From: Guillardia theta CCMP2712
Taxonomy: Eukaryota; Cryptophyceae; Pyrenomonadales; Geminigeraceae
Assembly: GCF_000315625.1 (NCBI RefSeq)
Contig: NW_005434557.1
Location: 36,866-57,267, forward strand
Direction: 5' to 3'
DNA: 20,402 nucleotides
Made by a program: the position numbers and the translations under genes. This document shows positions 1 through 8,655 of this stretch, piece after piece (the first letter of the stretch is position 1; every line of letters starts with the position of its first letter). A model generated the notes under the pieces. It was given only the letters and a program-made list of their open reading frames with translations, had not been told where the DNA came from and did no database searches.

Positions 1-82
1 AGGAGCAGGGGCAGGAGCAGGGGCAGGAGCAGGAGCAGGGGCAGGAGCAGGGGCAGGAGCAGGGGCAGGAACAAGAAGATAC
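1..82 (-). repeat. Purine-rich AGGAGCAGGGGC repeat in the last visible GH99 intron
   Basis: Bases 1-75 repeat AGGAGCAGGGGC/AGGAGC units. On the GH99 coding strand this is CTCCTG/CCCCTG and begins just after the exon 8 donor (GTATCT, at 82-77). It is interpreted as intron sequence that runs out of the window. Confidence 0.7.
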
Positions 83-950
83 CGAACGAAAATCCATCAG
101 TTGCGAAGTAAGTGTAGAAGCCGTCAAAGCCGCTGCTCTTCACCTCCTCCCCGTGTGCTGGCTCCACCCACAGGCCCAAGACGACACAGTCGTTGCTCGT
201 TCCCCTGACGGTGAAGGAGCCTGACGACGTGAAAACCTGCGCCCACTCCTTTGCTGGGATGCGATAGCTGAAGGAAGTCACATAGATGCAAGAGAGCGGA
301 GGAGGAGGAGGAGACGAGGGAGAAGACACGAGGAAACGAAGGAAATACTTGGCTGGAGGGAAGAGAAAAGACAGATGAGAGGGAGGAAAAGAGAGGACAG
401 GATGGAAGAGAAGGGGAAGAGGAGGTGAGGAGGAGGAGGAGGAGGAGAAGGAGCAGGAGGAGCAGGAGGAGACCTGTCGTAGAGGTAGATCATCACTCTG
501 TTCCCTCTGAGCTCCAGCGTGTCATTCGCTTCCTCCTCCTCCTCCTCCTCCTCCTCCTCCTCCTCCTCCTCCTCCTCCTCCTCACCTCGAGGGGTTGCGG
601 TAGAGCGCTGGGTGGGACCCGAACCTCCGCAGGATGTAGGCCACGTCCTCCCCGACCTGCCAGCTGGCGGTCAGCTGGGCTGCCTCCGTGTCGCCGACGC
701 ACCGAGCGGGCTGTCCTGCCCTCGTAGGGCTCGAGGTGGAAGGCGAACTTGACCTGGTCTGACGTCAGCGCCAGGGACCCGCAAGAGGATGGGGATGAGG
801 ATGAGGATGAGGAGGAGGAGGAGGAGGAGGAGGAGGGTGCGCAGCAGCAGTCGTAGCAGCAGCAGCAGCAATGGCGGGAGCAGGAGCAGTGGCAGGAGGA
901 GCAGTAGGAGCAGGAGAGGCAGGAGAAGGAGCAGCAGGAGCAGCAGGAAT

Positions 951-1022
<72 letters not shown>

Positions 1023-2110
1023 GGATCAACCCGTCGCTCCTCGCACTTGTTCATCACGAGCTCGATCAGGCGCTCGTCTGTGGGATCCCCGTTGGCATCT
1101 GCCTGCCAGGCGCTTCGTCAGCACCAGCTGGGAAGGAACATCCCTGTCACCTTCCCTCTCCCCCACCAGCTGTACACCAGCACGCCCATCCCTGACTTGG
1201 CCATCATCTGCACCCCCCGTCACCCCCAAGTCCTCCTGAAGACAGGAGGGGTCTTGCAACCTCCACGTGCAGCTCGACTACTGCTGGGTCCTTGGAGCTG
1301 TAGGCCCCCAGGGAAGGGAAGAAGTTGGAGCCGATATCCAGAGGAGGAGCATGCTCCTGTCCTATGCGATCCTTGAACCTTTCGTTGACGGCTGCTGTCC
1401 AGTGCGGGAGGACCTGGCAGCGGAAAGAGGAAGAGGATCGCACATGCTAGCAGTCACAGACTCCAACATGAAAAGGGAGGGGGGGAAGAATGAGCAGCAG
1501 GATGTATGTGTGAGAGGAGCAGCATGATGTATGTGTGAGAGGAACAGCATGATGTATGTGTGAGAGGAGCAGCATGATGTATGTGTGAGAGGAGCAGCAT
1601 GATGTATGTGTGAGAGGAGCAGCATGATGTATGTCTCCTCACCTTGTGGTTCCAGTGGCTCCAATGATCGTCATTGTCTCTGTTGGCGTACCAGGCGTAG
1701 TAGAACACGTGAAGCCCCGTCGCCCCGCATGCCTTCTGCTGCAAGAACCGATCTAGTCCCTGGTCCTTGGCTGCTTCCAGCATCGCCTCTGCTTCCGCCG
1801 ACCGGTTGCGATAGGCTGAGACGCCATGCTGCCCAGTGGATCCGATCGGATCCAAGGAACGGGCGCGAGCAGCAGAGAGCTTGACCTGCTTCAGCTTCGC
1901 TTCACGAGCTACGGCGTGCAGCAGCATGGCTTGCGAAGTGTTGGCTGCCAGCTGCCTCGTCTCCCTCCTCCTCCCTGCTTTGTGCTGGCCCATCCTCCTC
2001 CACATCATCGTCAGCGCTGTCACCATGTAGAGGATAACAAGAGTCATCATGCACAAGAACACTCGCCATCGTCTTGGTGCCGCCCTCTTGTTGCCCGCCC
2101 TCTTCGCCAT
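83..2110 (-). CDS. Glycoprotein endo-alpha-1,2-mannosidase-like protein (GH99), 3' partial
   Basis: Probable Golgi endo-alpha-1,2-mannosidase, which in known family members cleaves glucosylated mannose from N-glycans. Proposed exons on the minus strand: 2110-1643, 1413-1261, 1207-1151, 1102-1031, 753-703, 656-586, 506-474, 267-83; phases agree at every junction and give about 363 residues. Residues 1-14 are basic and 15-37 form a hydrophobic signal anchor, so a type II Golgi membrane protein is inferred. GH99 signatures occur in family order: HVFYYAWY and HWNHK at the end of exon 1, VLPHW and DIGSNFFPSLGAYSSKDP in exon 2, GVLVYSWWGRG in exon 3, FAFHLEPYEGRT in exon 5, EDVAYILRRFGSHPALYR in exon 6, VMIYLYDSYRIP across exons 7-8, and SGFDGFYTYFATDGFSFG ending exon 8. 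The last part of the domain, where I expect the catalytic glutamate pair, lies beyond base 1. The start ATG sits in a good CCCATGG context. The small exons (33-72 nt) are the least certain part. Confidence 0.88.
268..473 (-). repeat. GH99 intron 7 with (GGA)n-type polypurine tract
   Basis: Between exon 8 (acceptor CTTCAG) and exon 7 (donor GTCTCC, weak) lies a 206-nt intron. It contains GAGGAGGAGG runs at 299-313 and 420-470. The coding strand is therefore pyrimidine-rich. No coding signal was seen here beyond low-complexity frames. Confidence 0.6.
507..585 (-). repeat. GH99 intron 6 filled by a (CTC)n microsatellite
   Basis: About 55 bases of uninterrupted CTC/TCC triplets (531-585 on the plus strand) fill a 79-nt intron bounded by a GTGAGG donor and an AGCTCAG acceptor. 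The coding strand reads GAGGAGG here, opposite in purine/pyrimidine sense to the other repeat-bearing introns of this gene. Confidence 0.75.
754..1030 (-). repeat. GH99 intron 4 with (GGAGCA)n hexamer and (GGA)n arrays
   Basis: A 277-nt intron separates the exon ending in ...EERR from the exon starting VKFAFHLEPY. It holds GGA triplets at 808-836, AGC triplets at 841-870, and a nearly perfect GGAGCA hexamer array from about 951 to 1022. The reading frames across it encode only poly-Arg/Ser, poly-Ala/Gly or poly-Leu. Confidence 0.75.
1491..1634. repeat. 25-bp tandem repeat in GH99 intron 1
   Basis: The unit GATGTATGTGTGAGAGGAGC followed by AGCAT (25 bp) is repeated five times in exact register from 1501 to 1625, with one substitution in the second copy and partial units at both ends. 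It sits within the 229-nt intron 1 (1414-1642) of the GH99 gene. Because 25 is not a multiple of 3, it passes through all frames without a stop and inflates overlapping ORFs. Confidence 0.9.
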
Positions 2111-2853
2111 GGGAGGCGAGAGGAAGAGGATGTGAATGCAACAAGGAGAGAAGGGAAGTAAGCGATGTCAGTGGTTGACGGAACAAAGGAAAAGATTGCG
2201 ATCGGATGACGGAATGGGAAACGAGAGAAGGGGAGGAAGCAGAGGAGGAGATGGCGTGGAGGCAAGATGCCAGGAAGTTCTAGAGATGAGTGCTGTAGGG
2301 GGAGAGCTGAGGGGGAGGTGGATAGGGGGGAGGGGAGAGGAGGGAGGGGAGGGAGGGAGGGGAGGGAGGGAAACGAATGGACAATAGGATATGAGGCGGA
2401 GACGAACAAGTTTGTGGGAAGGATGCAAGTGAATGAAACGAGGAGGAGCAGGTGGTGCGAAGGTTGACAAGACATTGGTAGAGTGGCAGGACGAGGAAGA
2501 TTGAAACAGATCCTAGAGGGCAAGAGAAAGGCGACAGGAGTGCGCGGAGGAAGGAGATGGAGATAAAACTTTAAGAGGAGGAGAGGAGGAGAGGACAACG
2601 GGTTGTTTCATTTCCCTTTATCAATCTGCAATGAGCCGCTTCACCCAGCGTCCCTGCCATCGGATGACATCATCTTCAGACGCGTCACGTCCCATGCACA
2701 TCCAACACTTAACGAGAAGGATCTCCGCTCGCCAACTATCTGAGCAGAAGAGAAATGAAAAGCTTGATTGAAACAATATTCAAAATGTAAAAAAGACGCC
2801 ATGCTCCTCCTCCCTCCTCCATCTCAGCTCCAACAGGGGAAACCTCCCTCCCT
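2111..2853. other. Intergenic region between GH99 start and eIF4E stop
   Basis: This 743-bp spacer separates two genes on the same strand, so it should hold the GH99 promoter/5' UTR and the eIF4E 3' UTR. A GGGAGG-type polypurine run lies at about 2298-2372. Reading frames here are low-complexity (Pro/Leu/Ser or Gly/Arg/Glu) and match nothing recognised. No TATA box could be assigned with confidence. Confidence 0.5.
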
Positions 2854-4038
2854 TTAGTCGCTCGACTTCTTCTCTTCTCCCGACGTGTTCTCATCATGCT
2901 CTCCCTTCTCGGCATGCTTCTCATCTTCGTTCTTGTGATGCTTCCCGTGGTGACCGTGACCGTGACCGTGACCATGCCCGTGCCCATGACCGTGAGGCTT
3001 CCCGTTGTGGCTGTGGACACAGTCAGAGCAGTCCACCTCCCACTCACACCAGCGCTGCTTCACCTGATAGCCGCCAGCCAGGGCTTGGTGCTGCGGTGAG
3101 TCTTGTCCTTCATCGAAGACGCATGATCCTTGTACTCAATCGTCGTTCCATCCAGGTGGGTCATGATCGACTTCAACTTCTCCCTGCTCACTAGTCAAGG
3201 CTCGTTCAAGCACAAGTCAATTTTAGAAGGGGTTGAAGCATGCTCAGGCTCATTAAATCAGATATTTTTGCTGCCACTTATCAAGTCCAGAAGGAAACGT
3301 CTCATCATTGCAATAGCAAGCGACTGAAGAAACATGCTTTCATGCTCACCCGAGCTCATCCTTCACGGATTCGTTGTCCTCATTGTCTTTGTTCCAGATT
3401 TGAATAATATCCTCCTTTGGTTTCACACTGACCATGACGCCAACAAGCTGGGAGAAACAACAGGTGAGCTGCACCCGAGACAACACCGTCATCTACTCAC
3501 ATCTGGCTCCGCAAAAGCTTCGCCTACACACGCCAACACCAACTCCTCCCAGCATTTGGAGAGGTTTGGGCTCGGGTGGTGGTTCTGCTTCTTAAATCTA
3601 ATAATCCAAGCTCCCCCATGCGGGAAAGTTTCCCACATTGGCATGTAGCCTTCCCGAAACACTGTTCCACAGTCAAAACACGTCATGCCACAGCGAAGCG
3701 CGTGCGAACCATGATAAGTAGTCGATTGATGCATGTCATATGGACGGCTCAACTGAGAGTACAAGTCCCAAAACTCTTCGATAGTGCGAAAGCTCCCCAG
3801 ATTTTTCAGATGGTCAAAATACGTAGATGCTTTCATGACGGCGTGAGATTTGTTCTCAATCTTCTTGTCAAACCAAAATGTCCATCCTGTCTCTAAAGGA
3901 TGGCCAGTGGTATCATTCGATGCTGCCTCCTTAGGTACCTGAAGATAAGGGTGGTTCAAAACCAGCAAGCTAGGGTAACTGAGTCGTATGCACCTCAGCA
4001 TTTTGTTCGGCCGAGGTAGCTGCTGCGGTATCTGACAT
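2854..4038 (-). CDS. eIF4E-family mRNA cap-binding protein with His-rich tail
   Basis: Translation initiation factor 4E-family protein, expected to bind the mRNA 5' cap. Six exons, minus strand: 4038-3994, 3938-3710, 3661-3501, 3447-3350, 3183-3064, 3010-2854, giving 269 residues with all phases consistent. An in-frame TAA lies 18 nt upstream of the ATG. The core matches eIF4E in order: HPLETGWTFWF (28-38), TIEEFW (67-72, dorsal Trp72), VFREGYMPMWE (92-102; Trp101/Glu102 equal human Trp102/Glu103), GGAWIIRFKK, CWEELVLACVGEAF, EDIIQIWNK and TTIEYKDHASS. The position of human Trp43 is Trp34, but that of human Trp56 is Tyr55, as in non-canonical eIF4E classes including 4EHP. Beyond the core, residues 219-269 form an extra HGHGHG tail rich in His, Lys and Glu. 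The 48-nt intron 3709-3662 has no stop and keeps frame; removing it restores the family spacing (TTYH|VFREG). Confidence 0.9.
2950..2996. repeat. Hexanucleotide (GTGACC/GTCACG) repeat encoding the His-Gly tail
   Basis: Direct GTGACC-type hexamers on the plus strand, partly diverged to GCCCATG, encode alternating His-Gly in the last eIF4E exon. The repeat suggests the tail arose or grew by slippage of a short coding repeat. Confidence 0.75.
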
Positions 4039-4731
4039 TTTCTCCACTTCCACTTAATCTGCAAAGAAAATCTTCAGCTCAAAAGTGTTTCTAAGGCAGC
4101 AGCAGAAGCATTCTTCACCGAATAGAAAGCGTAGATCAGTATACACCACCTCCTGCTCAATTTCACAGCAGGGCGGGAAATCGGAAAGACGGGACGCAAG
4201 GGACGGTGAAGTCACACGCGAGTCTGCAGGATGCTGGGACGAGAGGATGAAGTTGCGCAAGGGGAAGGAGGGGGGGGGATTCAGGAAGACAGCAAGATGG
4301 TAGCTGCAGGAGAGCAGGCGGAAGAGGAGGAGGAGGAGGAAGAGGAGGAAGAGGAAGGAGGAAGAGGAAGGCAAGTGACGCGGAGCGGCAGGCACGTGGC
4401 GTGCTGTTCTAAAAAGAACAGAATACGTTACACGACGTTACAAACCGTTCACGCGGCCCGGCCAGCCCGAAGTTCAACCAGGGGCGGCGGCCGGCGGGCC
4501 GCGAGCCGGACCCGGTTGCGGGCGAGTGTCCAGCCGGGCTGTGAGCCCTGCCGGGCATCTGAGTCAGGATCGCCGATCTCAGTCACTCACGGACCATACA
4601 ACTGCAGTGCCCACTGGGCGCACTAACCGTTCCGTTCGACGGTAAGTTTAATGATTCGCGGTGGGGCTAATGACATACGGGTGACCGCAGGCTTGAACCG
4701 GCCGGCGACCAGGAACGTGTTCTGACGGTTT
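4039..4731. other. eIF4E upstream region with polypurine tract and GC-rich block
   Basis: On the minus strand TTTCTTTGCAG ends at about 4063, shortly upstream of the eIF4E ATG, and could be the acceptor of a 5'-UTR intron (low confidence). A GAGGAGGAAGAGG polypurine run covers about 4319-4371. Bases 4450-4560 are strongly GC-rich, unlike the genes around them. No recognisable protein was seen in any frame. Confidence 0.45.
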
Positions 4732-5037
4732 ACAAGTTTGTTAGACTTGTACCATGCCCAAGTAATGCAGATATCATATCGACCTCAGCTGCAACAAGAC
4801 AGTTTTTGCTCAAGACCGAGTTCAATGCACATCATTGTGACTGTGTACTAGCCTCGGATGTGAAACCCAAGCATCCAGTGACATGAGAGGACCTTAGCAA
4901 GACGGCTAGGAAGGCCTCCTCTTCGTCTGACGTGCTACATTGCCGCTTCACAACACGTATGGGTCTTCTTGGTTTACAGGAGAGTTTTGTTAACTCGGCG
5001 CTATCTGACCGGCACGGCTGGCATGTGATCCATCATG
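4732..5037. repeat. Dispersed repeat, left flanking copy
   Basis: From ACAAGTTTGTTAGACT to the GGCACGGCTGGCAT...CCATCA block, this matches 8402-8655 and 11934-12246 in order with many substitutions and small indels. Shared blocks include CAAGACAGTTTTTGCTCAAG, ATGAGAGGACCTTAGCAAG, CTTGGTTTACAGGAGAGTTT and ACTCGGCGCTATCTGAC. It is a diverged dispersed or low-copy repeat with no coding capacity I recognise. Confidence 0.8.
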
Positions 5038-5380
5038 TTCAAACTTAGATTCAAGTCGAAGCCGGAAATCATGAAACTGATCGTTCCTGCCGATTTCAAC
5101 AAGTTCAGTCCTTTAAAGATACCCGGCACTGTTGTGGCTCAGCGGCCAGCGTCTTGCATACACTTCAGAAGCGTCAAGCGCCACTGAGTATTTTTGCTGT
5201 GCGTCTCATCTAGAAGAATGACGTCGAAAAGCAGACACCTTGATGAGGAAGTTGATGAAATCTTGTGCAAGCTGAGCCTCAATAGCCAATTTTCGCAGGT
5301 TGTGCAAGTCGATTTGAACTTTCCAGCCTTACCGTGTGCAATGCATAAACCACAAGCTAGAAACAAACAACTTCATCTCG

Positions 5381-6899
5381 TCAGAAGGGTCTGAATTGGA
5401 GCAAGCCGCCAAGTTGACCGAAAATACCCGGAAGCAGATTGTCATTGCGAAGTCTCTGTTGCAGCCTGTCGTGTGCTGGATTGCTTCTATTCGTAGCATG
5501 ACTGTTAACCTGTAGAACATCCATACGATCTCTAGCTGATAACTTTTCAATATCCCGCATGCAACGGCAACCAGAATCTTTGTTGACGTCATCTCCACAA
5601 CGCCAGCAGAACGTTGTTCCACATCGGCAGCGCATTGCGTTGCATCCTTCTGATTTCTCAACCCAAAAGTTACAAGATGGGCACTTTTTCATTCCCTTTC
5701 TGCTAACAAGGCCAAGGAACTTTCTGTCCTCTTTTGAACCTGAATTCAGCATCGCATTGTCCTCACAAGAAGTAGTCTGATGCCACTTCGCCTTACATTT
5801 GAGGCAGTATGAGCGCCGACAAGCAGGGCAAATGTACTTTTCCTTCTCATTAAGAGTTCCAGTCTCGATGACATTGCTACAAGCTGGTGTTGGGCAGAAA
5901 AATAAAGTGTTGGGACTCCGTTCCAAGAACAGCTTCAAGGAGAAATTTTCAAACTTTTCCATGCACTCTGCATTTTCACTCAAACATCCACGAATTTCCT
6001 AGGCAAAGGTGTCACAACAACAACATACTCCATAAAGAAGGGAATGACCCACCTGTACAGTCAGAGGGGCTGCACATCCATCTTGGGGACACACAAGGCT
6101 TTGTTGAGCAACTTGCCCTTCCTTCACTTTGACAGTGACGTAGTTGGTGGCGCAATCAAAGCAGAAGCGATGACCGCAGCGAAAATAACACACCTGTATG
6201 GAAGAAATGAATGAGGGGCAAGATGGATTGAGATAGCTCAATTACCTGATCTCCTCGAGGGATGTCATCAAGACAAATGGGACAAGTGAAAGTTCTGGAA
6301 ACGGTGGATGAAATACGCAGCCGGTCTGTCATATTGTTGTCGACAGACTCGCTCGTAGAACTGCGACGCCGTGTATCTTGTTGCCGTTCTCTCTTGGAAC
6401 TTTGTAGAGAAGTTTCTTGCACTATCTTAACGTCGTCTTCAGTGGCAGATGTCTCAGGTCGAGAAATACGTCGTGAAGTAGAGTTCGCATCGTTTAGGTA
6501 TATCCTAGGCTCTTTGTACGTTCTTGAAACAAAAGTGTCATCTTCATCCGTGCTTACATCATCCACCAATATTAATCCCTGTTTGCTGCTGGGAGACCTC
6601 TGCAAGTTGGCGTGGGTTTTCCGCGCATTTCGTTTGCTTTTATTCGGCCTGTGCGGGATCCCAGGGTAGTTTTCCCAGGAGTTCTCCTGCATGGTCAGAT
6701 CAATCACATCGGTAGAAGCATATCGACTCCTATTCGTCTTTGCTTCTTCAGATGAATCGGTATTACAGCTTGATACTTCTGTCGTGCTATGCTCTGCACG
6801 CTGCACCTTTTGTGGATATTTTTCTGCGAACGATTCCTTAACGAGCGATGATTCTGGACTGGACAGAAAGTTGTTGAGTCGCATGTTGACAGGCTCCAT
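5381..6899 (-). CDS. RBR (RING-IBR-RING) E3 ubiquitin-protein ligase, copy A
   Basis: RBR ligases take ubiquitin from an E2 onto a RING2 cysteine and pass it to substrate. Exons on the minus strand: 6899-6246, 6193-6053, 5998-5381, giving 470 residues; the introns are 52 and 54 nt, both phase 0. An in-frame TAA directly precedes the ATG, fixing the start. RING1: Cys206, Cys209, Cys224, His226, Cys229, Cys232, Cys253, Cys258. IBR: Cys300, Cys305, Cys322, Cys325, Cys330, Cys333, His338, Cys343. RING2: CPSC at 371-374, then GCNAM with Cys384 as the expected catalytic cysteine, then Cys389, Cys396, Cys399. The 200-residue N-terminal part is Ser/Thr/Arg-rich and probably disordered. It carries VIDLT (65-69), a match to the SUMO-interaction motif, and LILVDD (109-114) followed by acidic residues. 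No Ariadne domain was seen after RING2. An identical copy lies at 8913-10431. Confidence 0.92.
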
Positions 6900-7352
6900 T
6901 TATCTGAATCAGAGGTTAGTGCTCACCCAGATTTGAAATGTTGACGTATCAAACTAGCTGACTGACTAATTTATTCTAACCAATCTAGCTACCATTCATC
7001 TAACAAACAAACAAACAAACAAACAAATTTATCAAGTGAACACTTTGAGCGCTGACAACTCTCTCCACACCAAAACAGCATGCATAAGGTATTTGAAACT
7101 GATGCTTCAGATAGATCTGTAAGAATTACTTCTACCGAGTTGCCCACCATCCATGCAAAATGGAAGCCCAACTCGTCATTTACCAAACTAGCCAATCTGC
7201 TCCTTGATGCAAGCCGAACCGAATTCAAATCTCGGCATTACGGTTGAAGTCTGGAACGGCAAACTAACTATTTCATAACATCTTGCGGCATTCATAAAGC
7301 TTGTTTCATCCTCATTCAAATCTTTGACCTCTCTCTCTCTCTTACGTCTCCA
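6900..7352. other. RBR upstream region, copy 1, with (AAAC)n
   Basis: Presumed promoter/5' UTR of the minus-strand ligase; the counterpart is 10432-10884. On the minus strand CACTAACCTCTGATTCAG ends four bases before the ATG and resembles a branch site plus acceptor of a 5'-UTR intron, though the only nearby donor would make it very short. An (AAAC)n microsatellite lies at 7002-7027 and a CT run at about 7330-7342. Small ORFs here show no recognisable domain. Confidence 0.5.
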
Positions 7353-8401
7353 TCACCCTTCCTCTCGTCTTCCCCCTCCTCCTTCAGCCGCCATACCTCC
7401 AGTTCTTGGTTTATTCCCAGCACCAGAGATAGGGGGTGGTATCAAAGAGTTATGAGACAGGGTGGGTACTTTCCAGTGGAAATACAGAAGGCTCGCATGT
7501 ATAACTAGGGGGTACTTCACCCACCCCAGGGGCTCGAATGGACATCTCACAGAGTGGATGTTGACTGATGGGAGGGGTAGGTGACTGCTAGGAAAAGGGT
7601 CGCCACAAGGGGGCACAGAGGGGGTGGGGTACAGTGATTCTCCGAAGGGGATAGGTGGGGTACTTCTAGGGATTTCTTCCGCCACACTCGGGGTTGGGGG
7701 GTGGGGGGTACCCGGCCTTGTGAAACCGTCTGGCAACCGCTGTGGCCGCACTCAGTGCCGCCTGGCCTTTACTCAAAGCCCGGCCCGGTGACAGGCCCCG
7801 GCACTGCTCAGCTGCAAGGCGTCACTAGTACTGACCCGGCACCGTCCGGGCTACTGGCGGCCAGGCAGCCTTCGTGACGCCGGGACTTCTGAACCGTTTC
7901 CCAACTTGGCATGGCCCAGTGGCCCTAACTTGAAAGGCTGATCATCATGTAGGGGACTTCGAACAAGTTCAACTTCCGGCGCGGCCGCAACTGCAGCCCG
8001 GCCTGGCTAACGTGACTGGAGTCCAGGAGGCGGTTGGCATGGCCCAGTGGGTTCAATTAATCATTGAATCCTGGACTTCAGCATGTCACAACTTGAATGA
8101 TATTGAATATTAATACCGGGCCTCGCTCGGCCTCCGACCGTCCGGAGCACTCCGAGAGTGCCAGGCCCGCAAGCCGCTGGCAGCAGCCGTGATCACTCGC
8201 CGGAGCGGAACTCAGTCGGAAGATCCGAGGGCATCCGAGTAATGCATACTGATAACATGCTCAGCACGTCCCGCCAAAGCGGCCTTTTTTCCCATCATCG
8301 CCAGCACTGATTGACTCTTGCAGGATGATGCGGCGGTTGCGCTTTCTGTGGTGGCTGGCGGATCGCTTGGCGAAGGCTTGCCAAGGAAACGGCGACGGAG
8401 C
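7353..8401. other. Non-coding part of the duplicated unit: G-rich repeats and GC-rich blocks
   Basis: No gene was recognised; the counterpart is 10885-11933. From about 7430 to 7710 there is a loose series of GGGTGGGTACTT-like motifs at irregular spacing, ending in the G-rich run GGGGTTGGGGGGTGGGGGG at 7690-7708. A 17-bp direct repeat TTGGCATGGCCCAGTGG lies at 7906-7922 and 8034-8050. The ORFs in this stretch have proline- or glycine-rich translations typical of chance frames. Confidence 0.5.
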
Positions 8402-8655
8402 ACAAGTTTGTTAGACTCAGTTGTACTATGCCAAAGTCACGCAGATATCACATCGACCTCAGTTGTAACAAGACAGTTTTTGCTCAAGACCGAATTTAAT
8501 GCACACAAAACCAGAATTGAGGAGCACATGTGAAATTCAAGCATCCAGACATGAGAGGACCTTAGCAAGACGGCTAGGAAAGCCCCCTCCGAAGTTCATC
8601 CCACACGCTACATGGGCCGCCTTGACACGTCAGTCCGGCGTCTTGGTTTACAGGA
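8402..8655. repeat. Dispersed repeat, internal copy truncated at the duplication junction
   Basis: Matches the left flanking repeat (4732 onward) and equals 11934-12187 exactly. It stops abruptly at TTTACAGGA because copy 2 of the duplication begins at 8656. The two flanking relatives continue about 55 bases further (GAG...GGCACGGCTGGCAT). Confidence 0.8.

Larger units (their letters stand above)
5124..8655. repeat. Tandem segmental duplication, copy 1 (3,532 bp)
   Basis: This segment is repeated directly and without a gap at 8656-12187, at a constant offset of 3,532. No mismatch was found at the many places compared, and every reading frame inside has the same translation in both copies. 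It begins at CGGCACTGTTGTGG (preceding base C at 5123, but A at 8655) and ends at GGTTTACAGGA. It contains a complete RBR ligase gene, about 257 bp downstream of its stop and about 1.75 kb upstream of its start. Confidence 0.97.

Noticed and set aside
493-1376. Poly-Ser/Arg, poly-Leu and poly-Cys/Ser open frames on both strands
   Set aside because: These are translations of GGA, AGC and GGAGCA repeats inside GH99 introns, with short GH99 exon pieces attached.
1491-1634. CRISPR-like or regulatory array (25-bp units)
   Set aside because: Units are directly adjacent without spacers and lie in a eukaryotic intron, so this is an ordinary minisatellite.
5194-5394. Small plus-strand ORF (66 codons) overlapping the 3' end of the RBR gene, with a minus-strand alternative at 5139-5366
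   Set aside because: No recognisable motif, identical in both copies so no conservation test is possible, and most easily explained as ligase 3' UTR.
7353-8655. A DNA transposon or retroelement in the duplicated unit
   Set aside because: No transposase, reverse transcriptase, clear terminal inverted repeats or target-site duplication could be found by eye.
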